Notes under the pieces: generated by a model
Told to the model about the DNA's origin: nothing
Database searches by the model: none
The model's input: the letters and a program-made list of their open reading frames with translations, nothing else
From: an uncultured Eubacteriales bacterium
GTDB lineage: Bacteria; Bacillota; Clostridia; Oscillospirales; Oscillospiraceae
Assembly: GCA_900554625.1 (NCBI GenBank)
Contig: USHP01000005.1
Coordinates: 1 to 20,142, forward strand
Length of the DNA: 20,142 nucleotides
Direction of reading: 5' to 3'
Position numbers and translations under genes: made by a program
Shown here: piece after piece, positions 6,987 to 14,026 of the stretch
Layout of the letters: each line of letters opens with the position of its first letter
Numbering within the stretch: the first letter of the stretch is position 1

Positions 6987-7865
6987 ATGTATTTTTCATT
7001 TCCTCTGACACCAGACAAGTTAACTGCAGCAGAACAGTTGATCATTGAGTACATCACCGGGCACGCAGATGAGTTTCTCTGTATGACCATTGGACAGCTG
7101 TCTGACGAACTGAATCTATCTGAGGCCACGATCTCCCGGTTTGCCCGCCATGTTGGCTGCTGCGATTTCAAACACCTGAAGCGGATCATCATGGAGCAAA
7201 CCGTGCAAAAAGGTCCGGCTCAAAAGCTGAAAAATACGCTGCAAACGAGCGCTGACAATCTTCTGAACGACTGGATAGAACAGCAGCAGTATTACCTGCA
7301 AAAGACGTTGGAACTACTGGACCAAGGGGAATTCTCCCGGGCGGTGGATGCCATCGGTGGCGCACGCAGAGTTTTTATTTACGCAAAGAATGCTTCCCGG
7401 GCACCTGCACAGCTTCTGGAATTTCGGCTTCGGCGCATCGGGATTGATGTTTGTCGTATTTCATCCAGCGGATCGGAGCTTCTGGAAAACCTGACGCTTA
7501 TGAGTGCGGAGGATCTGGTGGTCCTTTTTGGATTTTCCAAAGTATCTGCGGAGGGCAGTATCATTCTGAATCACCAAAAACGCGCCGGATATCAGACGCT
7601 GTTGTTCACAAGCCGAACTTATCACGACGAAAAACATCGGGCAGATATCAATTTGTTTGTATATCGAGGGGAAGAAAATGAGTATCATTCCATGACGACC
7701 CCCGTTGCGGTTGTGGATGCACTGGTACTGGCTTTGTCAGCGCAGATGGGGGCGGCTGCGGTTGACCGTCTGGAGGAAATACGAAAACTGAAAACGGAAT
7801 ATGGGAAACAATTAAAGGGAGAAAAAGAGATGCCGCATGGCAATATAAAACTTGTGTACGTATAG
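6987..7865 (+). CDS. RpiR/MurR-family transcriptional regulator (HTH + SIS)
   Basis: This 292-residue regulator has an N-terminal RpiR-type helix-turn-helix (about 34-58, TIGQLSDELNLSEATISRFARHVG) and a C-terminal SIS sugar-phosphate-binding domain (about 115-245, with FIYAKNASRAPAQLLEFRLRRIG and VVLFGFSK). SIS domains of this family bind phosphosugars as effectors. The start is backed by AAGGAG. It closes the ECF-PHP-IMPase operon and presumably controls it in response to a phosphorylated intermediate. The last 11 residues (MPHGNIKLVYV) follow a good internal ribosome-binding site (AAGGGAG), so the tail could be a remnant of a lost downstream gene start. No terminator stem is seen; only a short T-run follows at 7871-7876. 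Confidence 0.9.
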   Translation: MYFSFPLTPDKLTAAEQLIIEYITGHADEFLCMTIGQLSDELNLSEATISRFARHVGCCDFKHLKRIIMEQTVQKGPAQKLKNTLQTSADNLLNDWIEQQQYYLQKTLELLDQGEFSRAVDAIGGARRVFIYAKNASRAPAQLLEFRLRRIGIDVCRISSSGSELLENLTLMSAEDLVVLFGFSKVSAEGSIILNHQKRAGYQTLLFTSRTYHDEKHRADINLFVYRGEENEYHSMTTPVAVVDALVLALSAQMGAAAVDRLEEIRKLKTEYGKQLKGEKEMPHGNIKLVYV

Positions 7866-8065
7866 AAGCCTTTTTTGAATCCAAAAATTTCCAAAAATTT
7901 CTGAACGGACGGTGAACTTGCAGGCAGCCAATCCTGTACAGGTATATGCGAAAGCTGGGGCAAGAAGCTTGTGGTCGACGGGCCGCAGGCTCAGACTTGT
8001 CTTCCTGTTGACTGAATATTGCTGAAGTACGTGGATGTACGGCGAAGGCCGGGCCGCAGGTGTGA
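7866..8065 (+). other. Intergenic stretch between rpiR-type gene and tnpV remnant
   Basis: This 200-bp stretch holds a tandem CCAAAAATTT pair (about 7880-7899) and a 10-bp direct repeat GGGCCGCAGG (7980-7989 and 8050-8059). A GTG-initiated frame of about 37 codons gives no recognisable protein. It is probably the eroded 5' side of the mobile-element segment that contained the start of tnpV. Confidence 0.4.
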
Positions 8066-8422
8066 TTCAGATATGGAATTCGCGTTGGAGACTACTACAT
8101 CCCAAATCTGACGCTACCGGAAGAATCCCACCCCATTGGCAGGTGGGGGCGAATGCACCGTGAGTATCTGAAAGAGCACAAGCCGATTCAGTACAACTGC
8201 CTGCTCCTGTCAGGCGAACTGTGGACATACCTTGCTGATCTGAATGAGCAGGCACAGGACAGGTTGGAGCGGATCATTGAGCAGATAAAATCTTCTGAGG
8301 GAATCACGGAAGCCCTGAAAGCCGGCGACCCAATGGCTTGGGTGAGTGCCATGAACAATATCCGCGCCAGAGCCGAAGAAATCATACTCCAGGAGCTGAT
8401 CTACGGGGAGGATAGGGCATGA
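8066..8422 (+). pseudogene. tnpV: TnpV-family transposon protein, 5' end missing
   Basis: The frame is open from a TGA at 8063-8065 and reads FRYGIRVGDYYIPNLTLPEESHPIG..., continuing into REYLKEHKPIQYN, the ADLNEQAQ region and a MNNIRARAEEIILQELIYG end. These segments match TnpV, the small protein of Tn4451-type transposons and many Clostridia integrative elements (role not established; DNA-binding or excision accessory is suspected). The usual first 10-15 residues and start codon before VGDYY are absent, so the gene appears truncated. A shorter product from the ATG at 8153 (89 residues) is possible but lacks a Shine-Dalgarno. It overlaps the next gene by 4 nt (ATGA), the normal layout in such elements. 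Confidence 0.7.
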
Positions 8423-8643
8423 AAATTCTGGAAGAATTTTGGTACGGCAATATCGAACCAACGGAATATGACACATTACCCTGTGCAGAATACAAGGAAG
8501 CCCTTCAACGAATCAGCCGGAACGAAGAAAAGCTCCAGGCCACCATGACGGATGCACAGAAAGAACTGTTCTCCCGATATGCTGACAGTGTGCGGGAATT
8601 TCAGGATATGGCAGAGTGCCTGCTGTTTCATACTAATTCTTGA
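8419..8643 (+). CDS. DUF6809-like small protein, C-terminus replaced by a MITE
   Basis: This 74-residue protein is coupled to tnpV by an ATGA overlap. The start MKILEEFWYGNIEPTE and the helical remainder (YKEALQRISRNEEKL, ELFSRYADSVREFQDMAECLLF) resemble the small proteins (DUF6809 type) that accompany tnpV and recombinase genes in Clostridia mobile elements. Those usually end in a longer GFxLGxxxMIE-like tail of about 85 residues or more. Here the tail is lost and the final residues and stop codon (HTNS*) lie inside the terminal inverted repeat of the element at 8630-8790. Function unknown; the truncated product may still be made. RBS: GGGGAGGATAG upstream within tnpV. Confidence 0.55.
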   Translation: MKILEEFWYGNIEPTEYDTLPCAEYKEALQRISRNEEKLQATMTDAQKELFSRYADSVREFQDMAECLLFHTNS

Positions 8644-8790
8644 TAAAAAGATTTAATCAGCAGCGCAGGGATATTGATGCAAGACAAGGCAGAGGAACGC
8701 AGCCATACTGTATGTATGGCAAGTGACGATAACGCAGTATTGCACCAATAGGCCAAGCTGATATTAAAGATTTTAATCAAGAATTAGTAT
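8630..8790. mobile_element. MITE-like foldback element (copy 1, 161 bp)
   Basis: The ends are a perfect 15-bp terminal inverted repeat: ATACTAATTCTTGAT at 8630-8644 and its complement at 8776-8790, with further partial pairing inward. The interior folds back on itself around an exactly central ATACTGTATGTAT (8705-8717) within GCCATAC...GTATGGC. It has no coding capacity. No clear target duplication is visible. The element interrupts the 3' end of the DUF6809-like gene. A related element lies at 14027-14193. Confidence 0.7.
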
Positions 8791-9229
8791 CAGAACAGCT
8801 TTCGGTTGGGGGCCAGGATGATTCTGGAGGTGATGGTGGAAAGATAGATAATCGGATATGGCGTTTTCCGTATATTTTGAAAATCCGCATTTTTCAACCT
8901 GGCGTGAACCCTAAAAAGTGGGGATCTCCGATAATGAAAGCCGCCCCCTGTAATAGATCCTGTCAGATTCCAAAATCAATTTTGCGCATAACTCTTGACA
9001 CTACCAATACGCTGGAACACTGACTGATGGATTAACAGAATAAACACAGCACAGCCCACCGATCATTCGACCGGTGGGCTGTGTATATGTGTATACCTGT
9101 ATATGATACCATCAAACTAATGACAAGGATGTGAAAGTAATGGACAGGCGGATTCTGCTGGACGGCCTCATACTGTGAAAGCCTACCAGGCAGCCTTTGA
9201 ACAGCTCGTGGATGATGCCGCTTTCCTAT
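8791..9229. other. Non-coding stretch between MITE and HAD-phosphatase gene
   Basis: About 440 bp without a supported gene. A frame open from the MITE to a TGA at 9021-9023 has no usable start. Two short starts near 9139 (MDRRILLDGLIL) and 9178 (GTG, VKAYQAAFEQLVDDAAFL...) look like gene debris. The only clear structure is the hairpin at 9050-9083. Confidence 0.5.
9050..9083 (-). terminator. 12-bp hairpin, probable bidirectional terminator
   Basis: CACAGCCCACCG (9050-9061) and CGGTGGGCTGTG (9072-9083) form a perfect 12-bp stem around a 10-nt loop. Minus-strand reading continues CTGTGTTTATT, a modest T-rich tail, which would end the leftward gdpd-yesL-HAD operon about 150 nt after its last stop codon. 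The plus-strand tail is poorer. Confidence 0.5.
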
Positions 9230-10024
9230 TCATTCTTTGATCAGATCCTCATAAAGCGCGCGGATATTCTCATAGATATGGGTGGGCTGCACCTCACTGG
9301 TTTTCAGATCCTCCATCGTGCCCTCACCGCTGAGAACGAAAATAGCGCTGATGCCGGCGTTAATGCCGCAGGCAATGTCCGTATACAGACGGTCACCCAT
9401 GATCGCCGTCTGCTCCCGGGTATAGCCGGTTTCCGCCAGGGCCAGCTCCACCATGGCTCTCTGGGGCTTTCCGATAAAGGTGGGCATCCGCTTGGTGGCG
9501 TTGAACAGCATCTGGCTGACAGAGCCGCAGTCGGGGACAAAGCCGTACCGGGTGGGGCACACCCAGTCCGGGTTGGTAGCAATGTAATCCACTCCTCTGC
9601 CCAGCAGGATGCAGGCATCCTCCAGCTTTTGAAAGCTCAACTCTGTGTCAAAGCCCATACAAAGGCAGTCAATACCGCCCTCCACGCGGTCAGTAATGGG
9701 CAACCTCGCTTTGGCCAGCTGCTGGCGGAAGGCGGCCGTGCCGAACGCGTAGATCTTATGGTAGTCCTTCTTTTTCAGGTGAACAATAGTGGCATTGGTG
9801 GAAGTGAGGAAATCCTCCCTGACTGCGGCAATTCCCATCCGCGCGAGCTTCTCTATGTACTTATCCACGCTTTGGGAAGAGTTGTTGGTCAGGAACATAT
9901 ACCGGCCGCCGATGCTGCGGACATAGTTGAGAAAGTCCAACGTTCCGTCGAACAGATCCTCATCCAGGTAGATGGTTCCGTCCATATCCAGCAAAAACAA
10001 CCGCTTTTGCTTCAAATCCGTCAT
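9230..10024 (-). CDS. HAD-IIA (NagD/AraL/phosphoglycolate-phosphatase-type) sugar- or polyol-phosphate phosphatase
   Basis: This 264-residue protein has an intact HAD active site: nucleophile motif DMDGT (D13, D15), motif II TNNSS (46-50), motif III lysine in GKPQ (K186) and the acid motif GDRLYTDI (210-217). Between motifs II and III lies the large C2 cap of the IIA subfamily (about 80-180, including ATNPDWVCPT). IIA members act on glycerol phosphate, p-nitrophenyl phosphate, UMP and sugar phosphates. An ATG at 10039 is also in frame, but GGAGG lies 8 nt upstream of the ATG at 10024, fixing the start. It is the fourth gene of a leftward operon headed by a glycerophosphodiester phosphodiesterase, so glycerol-3-phosphate phosphatase activity is a fitting guess (HAD-IIA enzymes with this activity are known). 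Confidence 0.88.
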   Translation of the reverse strand: MTDLKQKRLFLLDMDGTIYLDEDLFDGTLDFLNYVRSIGGRYMFLTNNSSQSVDKYIEKLARMGIAAVREDFLTSTNATIVHLKKKDYHKIYAFGTAAFRQQLAKARLPITDRVEGGIDCLCMGFDTELSFQKLEDACILLGRGVDYIATNPDWVCPTRYGFVPDCGSVSQMLFNATKRMPTFIGKPQRAMVELALAETGYTREQTAIMGDRLYTDIACGINAGISAIFVLSGEGTMEDLKTSEVQPTHIYENIRALYEDLIKE

Positions 10025-10106
10025 CGTGTCGTCCTCCATTGTTGATTAGGGAAGCTCTGATGAAATCCTTTGCCCAAAGCCTCAGAATCCACCGCCTGGT
10101 TTTCCT

Positions 10107-10796
10107 TTAACCGGGCTGGGGAAGTTCAAAGCAAAACCGCAGGTAATGCAGCAGCGATTCCTCATTGGGAATGTTGTGAGGAATGAACAGATAGAAATCC
10201 TGCTGAAGCTCCAGCCCCTTCAGGTAACGGCTTGAGGCCATGTTGATGGCAATGTAAGCCTCTTCCCCATTCTCGTCCAACCCCGGAACCAGCGAATCCT
10301 CCACAGCGGCCAGAATATCCTCCGGAAGGAATTTCTCCAGATTTTTCATGGGCAGTTCTCCGCGGAAATGCTCCAGAACGGGCATTGTGGTAATCATAAA
10401 ATCCAGCTGATTGACGGCCATAACGGCGATCACCTTGCCGTTGCTGGCTGCGGTGTATTCATTCGCAGAGCCATCCAGGTCGATGTACAGCGTGTCATCA
10501 AATACGATCCGCTCCCGGGAGGATAGATTCAGGGTGGACGCATACTCCTTCTCCATTTTTGCGGCAGGGAAATAATTGTAGTCATCGTTGGTGATGAATC
10601 CCTGCAGCACAATCTGCTTTCTGCTCTGTACCAGGGCATCTCCAACATAGCCGACGAACAGGCACACGATGAGCAGCCCCACCAGCCATTTGGTATAGTA
10701 GGTAGTCAGGTAGCTGAAGCGTTGCTTCAGGGTCATGGGCCGCAGCTTGTCACACTCTGCGGCGAACCAGCTGCGGATGCGGGAAACAATATTCAT
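10107..10796 (-). CDS. Single-pass membrane protein of unknown function
   Basis: I do not recognise this 229-residue family. There is a basic cytoplasmic N-terminus (1-35), one membrane segment (about 36-56, WLVGLLIVCLFVGYVGDALV) and an extracytoplasmic domain of about 170 residues, including PAAKMEKEYASTLNLSSRERIVFDD and LEKFLPEDILAAVED. The ATG at 10796 lies 11 nt after the yesL-like stop, and its AAAGGA overlaps that stop, so the two are translationally coupled; the longer GTG frame is less likely. The constant pairing with a YesL/DUF624 gene suggests a membrane accessory to the adjacent ABC importer or its sensing. An 82-nt gap separates it from the HAD phosphatase gene. Confidence 0.7.
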   Translation of the reverse strand: MNIVSRIRSWFAAECDKLRPMTLKQRFSYLTTYYTKWLVGLLIVCLFVGYVGDALVQSRKQIVLQGFITNDDYNYFPAAKMEKEYASTLNLSSRERIVFDDTLYIDLDGSANEYTAASNGKVIAVMAVNQLDFMITTMPVLEHFRGELPMKNLEKFLPEDILAAVEDSLVPGLDENGEEAYIAINMASSRYLKGLELQQDFYLFIPHNIPNEESLLHYLRFCFELPQPG

Positions 10797-10807
10797 GGCA
10801 GTTCCTT

Positions 10808-11470
10808 TCACAGATAGAGATCCTTGGGGGGATTCTTCTTTTTTCCCTTTTCCTCAATTTTCACCCCTGCGTATTTCAGGAACAGTCCCCAAATAAAATA
10901 AGAGGAGAAGAAAATTGCCAGACCGATCCAGAGGAAGAACAGACCGCCAAGATAGTAAATGCCCACAGCTGCCAGAAAGAACAGAACCAGCATAGAAATC
11001 GTAACATGGAGATTTCCGGTTGCCATAATAAAGCTGTCCGTCAGAATCTTTTTCACAGGGAAATCGTAAGCGGCGAGAATGGGGTAGATGTAGACGCTGC
11101 AGCAGACTGCCACCAGGGCAGCGCAGACGGACAGGCTGAGAAAGCCCAGGGCAATGACGCCCTTTGCCAGGTAGAAAATCCAGGCGGCATACAGATTGAC
11201 CGCCAGCAGCACTCCCAGCGTCAGCTGCAGTAGCCACAGCAGTGTGGCTTTTTTGAAATTTGCCCGAAAGGCAGTAAAATACGAGCCGATCACCCTGCCC
11301 TCATTGTCGCCGACTGCATCCAGGGTGAAGCTGTAGAAGGCGGCGGTGGAGGCGCCGATGGTGAAAACAGGCAGACTGGTCAGCAGCCACAGAAAACTCA
11401 TGCAGAACACGTCCGTAATCTTGCCCATGAAGTTCCAGAATTTGTTCTCGGGGTTAAACAAGATATGCAT
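10808..11470 (-). CDS. YesL/DUF624-family membrane protein
   Basis: This 220-residue protein begins with the family pattern NPENKFWNFMGKITDVFCMSFLWLLTSLPVFTIGASTAAFY and has about five membrane segments. YesL proteins are nearly always encoded beside sugar-type ABC importers; their role is unknown (assembly or regulation has been suggested). It starts 10 nt after the phosphodiesterase stop with only a weak GGAG some 13 nt upstream, so translation is probably coupled. The lysine-rich tail (KIEEKGKKKNPPKD) is cytoplasmic. Confidence 0.88.
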   Translation of the reverse strand: MHILFNPENKFWNFMGKITDVFCMSFLWLLTSLPVFTIGASTAAFYSFTLDAVGDNEGRVIGSYFTAFRANFKKATLLWLLQLTLGVLLAVNLYAAWIFYLAKGVIALGFLSLSVCAALVAVCCSVYIYPILAAYDFPVKKILTDSFIMATGNLHVTISMLVLFFLAAVGIYYLGGLFFLWIGLAIFFSSYFIWGLFLKYAGVKIEEKGKKKNPPKDLYL

Positions 11471-11480
11471 ACAGCTTCGC

Positions 11481-12209
11481 TCACTCCAGGATGTTCGAGG
11501 TAATAAAGTCCACGCCGCATCCGATCACACGGCGGCCGTCTTCCACGGTGTCCACGGTCCAGCAGTTGACCTTCTTGCCGGCTTCATGCACCTTCCGGCA
11601 AAGTTCCTCGGTGACAGCCGTGTGCTTAATGTCCAGACCCAGGTCATATTTTACAAGGCTCTGCAGATGCTTGTCGTCCCAGGCGCTCAGTAGGAACTGG
11701 GCGTTCACATTGGGATAACGCTTGCGCAGCCGGATCAGGTTCTTCAGGCAGAAGGAAATAATCACGGTATGATCCAGATAGCCCATCTTGTCAATGGTGC
11801 CCATGATCTTGTAAACATCGCTGGCGGTGAATTCGTTTTTCAGCTCCAGGACGGCAGCCTTCTCATACCGGGCGCAGATGGAAATATACTCCTCCAGTGT
11901 GGGCATGATCAGATCGCCCCGGCTCTTGACGCCGTCCCGCTCCGCCAGACGCACAGACCTGAGGGTATCAAACGTGGTTTCCTCGATCACCATAGAATCC
12001 ACGGCCACCCGCTTGATGTTATCATCGTGGAAAATCACGAACTTGCCGTCCAGGGTGCGGTGAATGTCGGTTTCGATGCCGAAATACTTCTCACGATTGC
12101 CCGCAGCCACAAAAGCAGCGCAGGTATTCTCACGCTCCAGGCCGCTGAGGCCCCGGTGGGCGATCATCTTTACATTGGTACCGGTGGTGTCCAGTTTGAT
12201 TGTATTCAT
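11481..12209 (-). CDS. Cytoplasmic glycerophosphodiester phosphodiesterase (GDPD)
   Basis: This 242-residue enzyme of the GDPD TIM-barrel family hydrolyses deacylated phospholipids (glycerophosphodiesters) to glycerol-3-phosphate plus an alcohol. Catalytic signatures are AHRG (H18, R19), GIETDIH (E46, D48) and VIFHDD (H61), with the later LELKNE, the second metal/phosphate region. There is no signal peptide, so the substrate must be imported, consistent with the divergent ABC importer. An upstream in-frame ATG at 12254 lies only 11 nt past the -10 of a near-consensus promoter, at the likely transcription start; the ATG at 12209 is therefore preferred, though neither start has a good Shine-Dalgarno. 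It heads the leftward operon with yesL, the unknown membrane protein and the HAD phosphatase. Confidence 0.9.
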   Translation of the reverse strand: MNTIKLDTTGTNVKMIAHRGLSGLERENTCAAFVAAGNREKYFGIETDIHRTLDGKFVIFHDDNIKRVAVDSMVIEETTFDTLRSVRLAERDGVKSRGDLIMPTLEEYISICARYEKAAVLELKNEFTASDVYKIMGTIDKMGYLDHTVIISFCLKNLIRLRKRYPNVNAQFLLSAWDDKHLQSLVKYDLGLDIKHTAVTEELCRKVHEAGKKVNCWTVDTVEDGRRVIGCGVDFITSNILE

Positions 12210-12265
12210 AGGGAAATAACCAACTCTTTTTCTTTTATTTTCAGCACAAATCATGCTTCATCGCG

Positions 12266-12294
12266 AGTATATCACGGAAACCGGGACTTTTCAA
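12266..12294 (-). promoter_or_regulatory. Sigma-A-type promoter of the leftward GDPD operon
   Basis: On the minus strand TTGAAA (12294-12289) is followed by a 17-bp spacer and TATACT (12271-12266), with an extended TG one base before the -10. Predicted transcription start near 12259 leaves a leader of about 50 nt before the ATG at 12209. Confidence 0.75.
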
Positions 12295-12483
12295 GGAACG
12301 CGAAGACAAATTCATAGTCGGCAAATTTTTTGTTCATTGTTCATAAAAAGCTTTCTGCATATCGGCTTTGCTCAGCATTCTTGTACTTTCATTAAGCAGC
12401 TGCCCAGGGCAGGGGCATGACATAAGCCCTATGAGATTTCCGTATAATTGGATATATCACAAAAACATCCAAATAACAAGTTT
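12295..12483. other. Divergent intergenic region, core
   Basis: AT-rich spacer between the leftward GDPD promoter and the rightward binding-protein promoter. It contains a direct TGAACAA pair on the minus strand near 12330-12345, but no hairpin or gene that I can support. Confidence 0.4.
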
Positions 12484-12521
12484 TTTGAAAGAATTTTACA
12501 GGACTTTACAGGAATTTTACT
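12484..12521 (+). promoter_or_regulatory. Pho-box-like direct repeats upstream of the binding-protein gene
   Basis: Hexamers TTTGAA (12484), TTTACA (12495), TTTACA (12505) and TTTACT (12516) recur every 10-11 bp, the helical period of PhoP/PhoB boxes. They match the Firmicute PhoP half-site consensus (TT-A/C/T-A-C/T-A). The last repeat abuts the -35 at 12521, where an OmpR-type activator would bind. Function is inferred. Confidence 0.5.
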
Positions 12522-12549
12522 TGTAATATGTCAAAAGAAGTGATAAACT
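12521..12549 (+). promoter_or_regulatory. Candidate sigma-A promoter of the binding-protein/permease operon
   Basis: TTGTAA (12521-12526), 17-bp spacer, TAAACT (12544-12549). The transcription start would fall near 12556, just before an AAACGGTCCGTTT palindrome (12558-12570) that could be a repressor site. The leader would be about 60 nt. The weak -10 fits an activator-dependent promoter. Confidence 0.5.
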
Positions 12550-12557
12550 CACAGGGT

Positions 12558-12570
12558 AAACGGTCCGTTT
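12558..12570. promoter_or_regulatory. Palindrome at the expected +1 (possible operator)
   Basis: AAACGGTCCGTTT is a 5-bp inverted repeat around GTC placed at the predicted start of transcription. The position suits repression, and the half-site resembles LacI-type operators only loosely. No regulator gene is adjacent. Confidence 0.3.
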
Positions 12571-12616
12571 GGACTGGCATGGTATTGATTATTTATACAG
12601 AAAGGAATAACAAAAA

Positions 12617-13963
12617 ATGAAGAAGCTTTTAGCAATGTTGCTGGCACTGGTCATGGTTCTGTCCCTGGCTGCCTGCTCCGGCGGCTCTACCAACAGCGCT
12701 GTGGCCGCCACTACCGCTACTACCGCTCCCAAGGGTGATTCCGCCACCGCAGAGCCTGCCGCCTCTGCCGATATGTACGCTGTCACCGAGCCCATCGAGA
12801 TCGTATGGTGGCACGCTCTGGAGGATCAGTACGCCGATCTGGTTGCCGAGGTTGTCGACGAGTTCAACAACTCCCAGGATCTGATCACTGTGAAGGCCGA
12901 GTACATCGGCGCATACAAGGATGTCAACGAGAAGTTGATTGCCGCCAATGCTGCCGGCACCGGCCTGCCCGCCATCTGCGTTGCCAACACGGACTACGTT
13001 GCTCAGTACGGCGCCAACGGCGTGTTCGAAAACCTGGACGGCTACATTGCCGCCACCGGCTACGATGTGGATGACTTCTCCTCCGGTCTGCTGCTTTCCT
13101 CTCAGTATGACGGCAAGCAGGTTGCTATGCCCTTCCTGCATTCCACTCAGGTCATCTACTATAACAAGACCCTGGCCGATGCCAACGGCATCACCGCTCC
13201 CACCAAAATCGAGGACTTCGAGGCTTTCCTGAAGGCCGGTGCTGCTGCATGCGGCGGCTACGGCACCGTGGTTCCCGGCTGGGATCAGTGGTACTTCGAG
13301 ACCCTGTACCTGAACGAGGGCGTTGAGATCATCACGGATGACAACACCTGTGACCTGAACAGTGAAACCGCTCAGGGCGTCACCTCCATGATCAAGGGCT
13401 GGTGCGACAGCGGTTTGGCTTACCTCGCCACCGGCACCGATGCTTCCGCTAATATGCGTCAGAAGTTCTATGACGGCCAGACCTTCTCCGTCATGCACAC
13501 CTCCTCCCTGTATAACGCCTATGTCAATAAGTGTGACTTTGAGGTCGGTATGGCCTGGTATCCCGCTGCTTCCACCGGCAACAAGTACTCCGAGGTCGGC
13601 GGCTGTGTCCTGGGCATCCCCGCCAACAACGATCAGGCCACCAAGAACGCGGCTTGGGTGTTCCTGCAGTACCTGGTTGGCAAGGAAGTCAACATGAAGT
13701 GGGCTGAGGGCACCGGCTATATGCCCACCCGTAAGTCCGTTCTCGAGACCGAAGAAGGCGTTGCTTTCCTGCAGGCCAAGCCCGCGTTCCAGTGCATCTT
13801 CGACAACTTGGATCTGATCAATCCCAGAATCCAGAACGATTCCTGGAGTGAGCTGGCTACCACCTGGAAGACCTACATGGACATTATCATGAACCAGAAC
13901 GGTGATGTTGCCTCCAATTCCGATGACATGGTCGTTGAAATTGACGAAATCCTGGCCGATTAA
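12617..13963 (+). CDS. ABC importer solute-binding lipoprotein (UgpB/family 1 type)
   Basis: This 448-residue lipoprotein has a basic N-terminus, a hydrophobic core and lipobox LAAC with C20. A low-complexity Ala/Thr/Gly linker (21-55) precedes the binding domain, whose opening IEIVWWHALEDQYADLVAEVVDEFNNSQDLITV is that of family 1 extracellular binding proteins (MalE/UgpB group). It would bind the substrate at the outer face and deliver it to the permease pair downstream. Proximity to a GDPD and a HAD phosphatase suggests glycerol-3-phosphate or glycerophosphodiesters rather than a sugar; E. coli UgpB binds these, but the sequence does not prove it. Codon use is strongly biased (GCC, ACC, TCC, CTG), suggesting high expression. 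AAAGGA precedes the ATG by about 10 nt. Confidence 0.9.
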   Translation: MKKLLAMLLALVMVLSLAACSGGSTNSAVAATTATTAPKGDSATAEPAASADMYAVTEPIEIVWWHALEDQYADLVAEVVDEFNNSQDLITVKAEYIGAYKDVNEKLIAANAAGTGLPAICVANTDYVAQYGANGVFENLDGYIAATGYDVDDFSSGLLLSSQYDGKQVAMPFLHSTQVIYYNKTLADANGITAPTKIEDFEAFLKAGAAACGGYGTVVPGWDQWYFETLYLNEGVEIITDDNTCDLNSETAQGVTSMIKGWCDSGLAYLATGTDASANMRQKFYDGQTFSVMHTSSLYNAYVNKCDFEVGMAWYPAASTGNKYSEVGGCVLGIPANNDQATKNAAWVFLQYLVGKEVNMKWAEGTGYMPTRKSVLETEEGVAFLQAKPAFQCIFDNLDLINPRIQNDSWSELATTWKTYMDIIMNQNGDVASNSDDMVVEIDEILAD

Positions 13964-13974
13964 TTCTTCTCTTT

Positions 13975-14003
13975 ATGGCCGGTCGCGTTCTGCGGCCGGC
14001 CAT
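13975..14003 (+). terminator. Hairpin just after the binding-protein gene
   Basis: ATGGCCGGTCGC (13975-13986) and GCGGCCGGCCAT (13992-14003) pair over 12 bp, with one wobble, around GTTCT. It starts 12 nt after the stop codon and has no T-run. It may stop part of the transcription or protect the upstream mRNA end, giving more binding protein than permease. Confidence 0.5.
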
Positions 14004-14026
14004 ATCCGCTCCCAACGATTCTTCTC

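Noticed and set aside
7880..7899. Tandem CCAAAAATTT as an attachment site
   Set aside because: It is a simple AT-rich duplication without a matching copy elsewhere in the window that I could find.
8805..9023. Open frame of about 70 codons downstream of the first MITE
   Set aside because: It has no start codon with a ribosome site and reads straight out of the MITE; the protein matches nothing I know.
9197..10045. Plus-strand 282-codon frame opposite the HAD phosphatase
   Set aside because: The minus strand holds all four HAD motifs and a good ribosome site, so the plus frame is a shadow.
12490..12521. The TTTACAGGA repeats as a CRISPR or tandem-repeat array
   Set aside because: There are only three short units at helical spacing before a promoter; no spacers exist, so a regulator site is the better reading.
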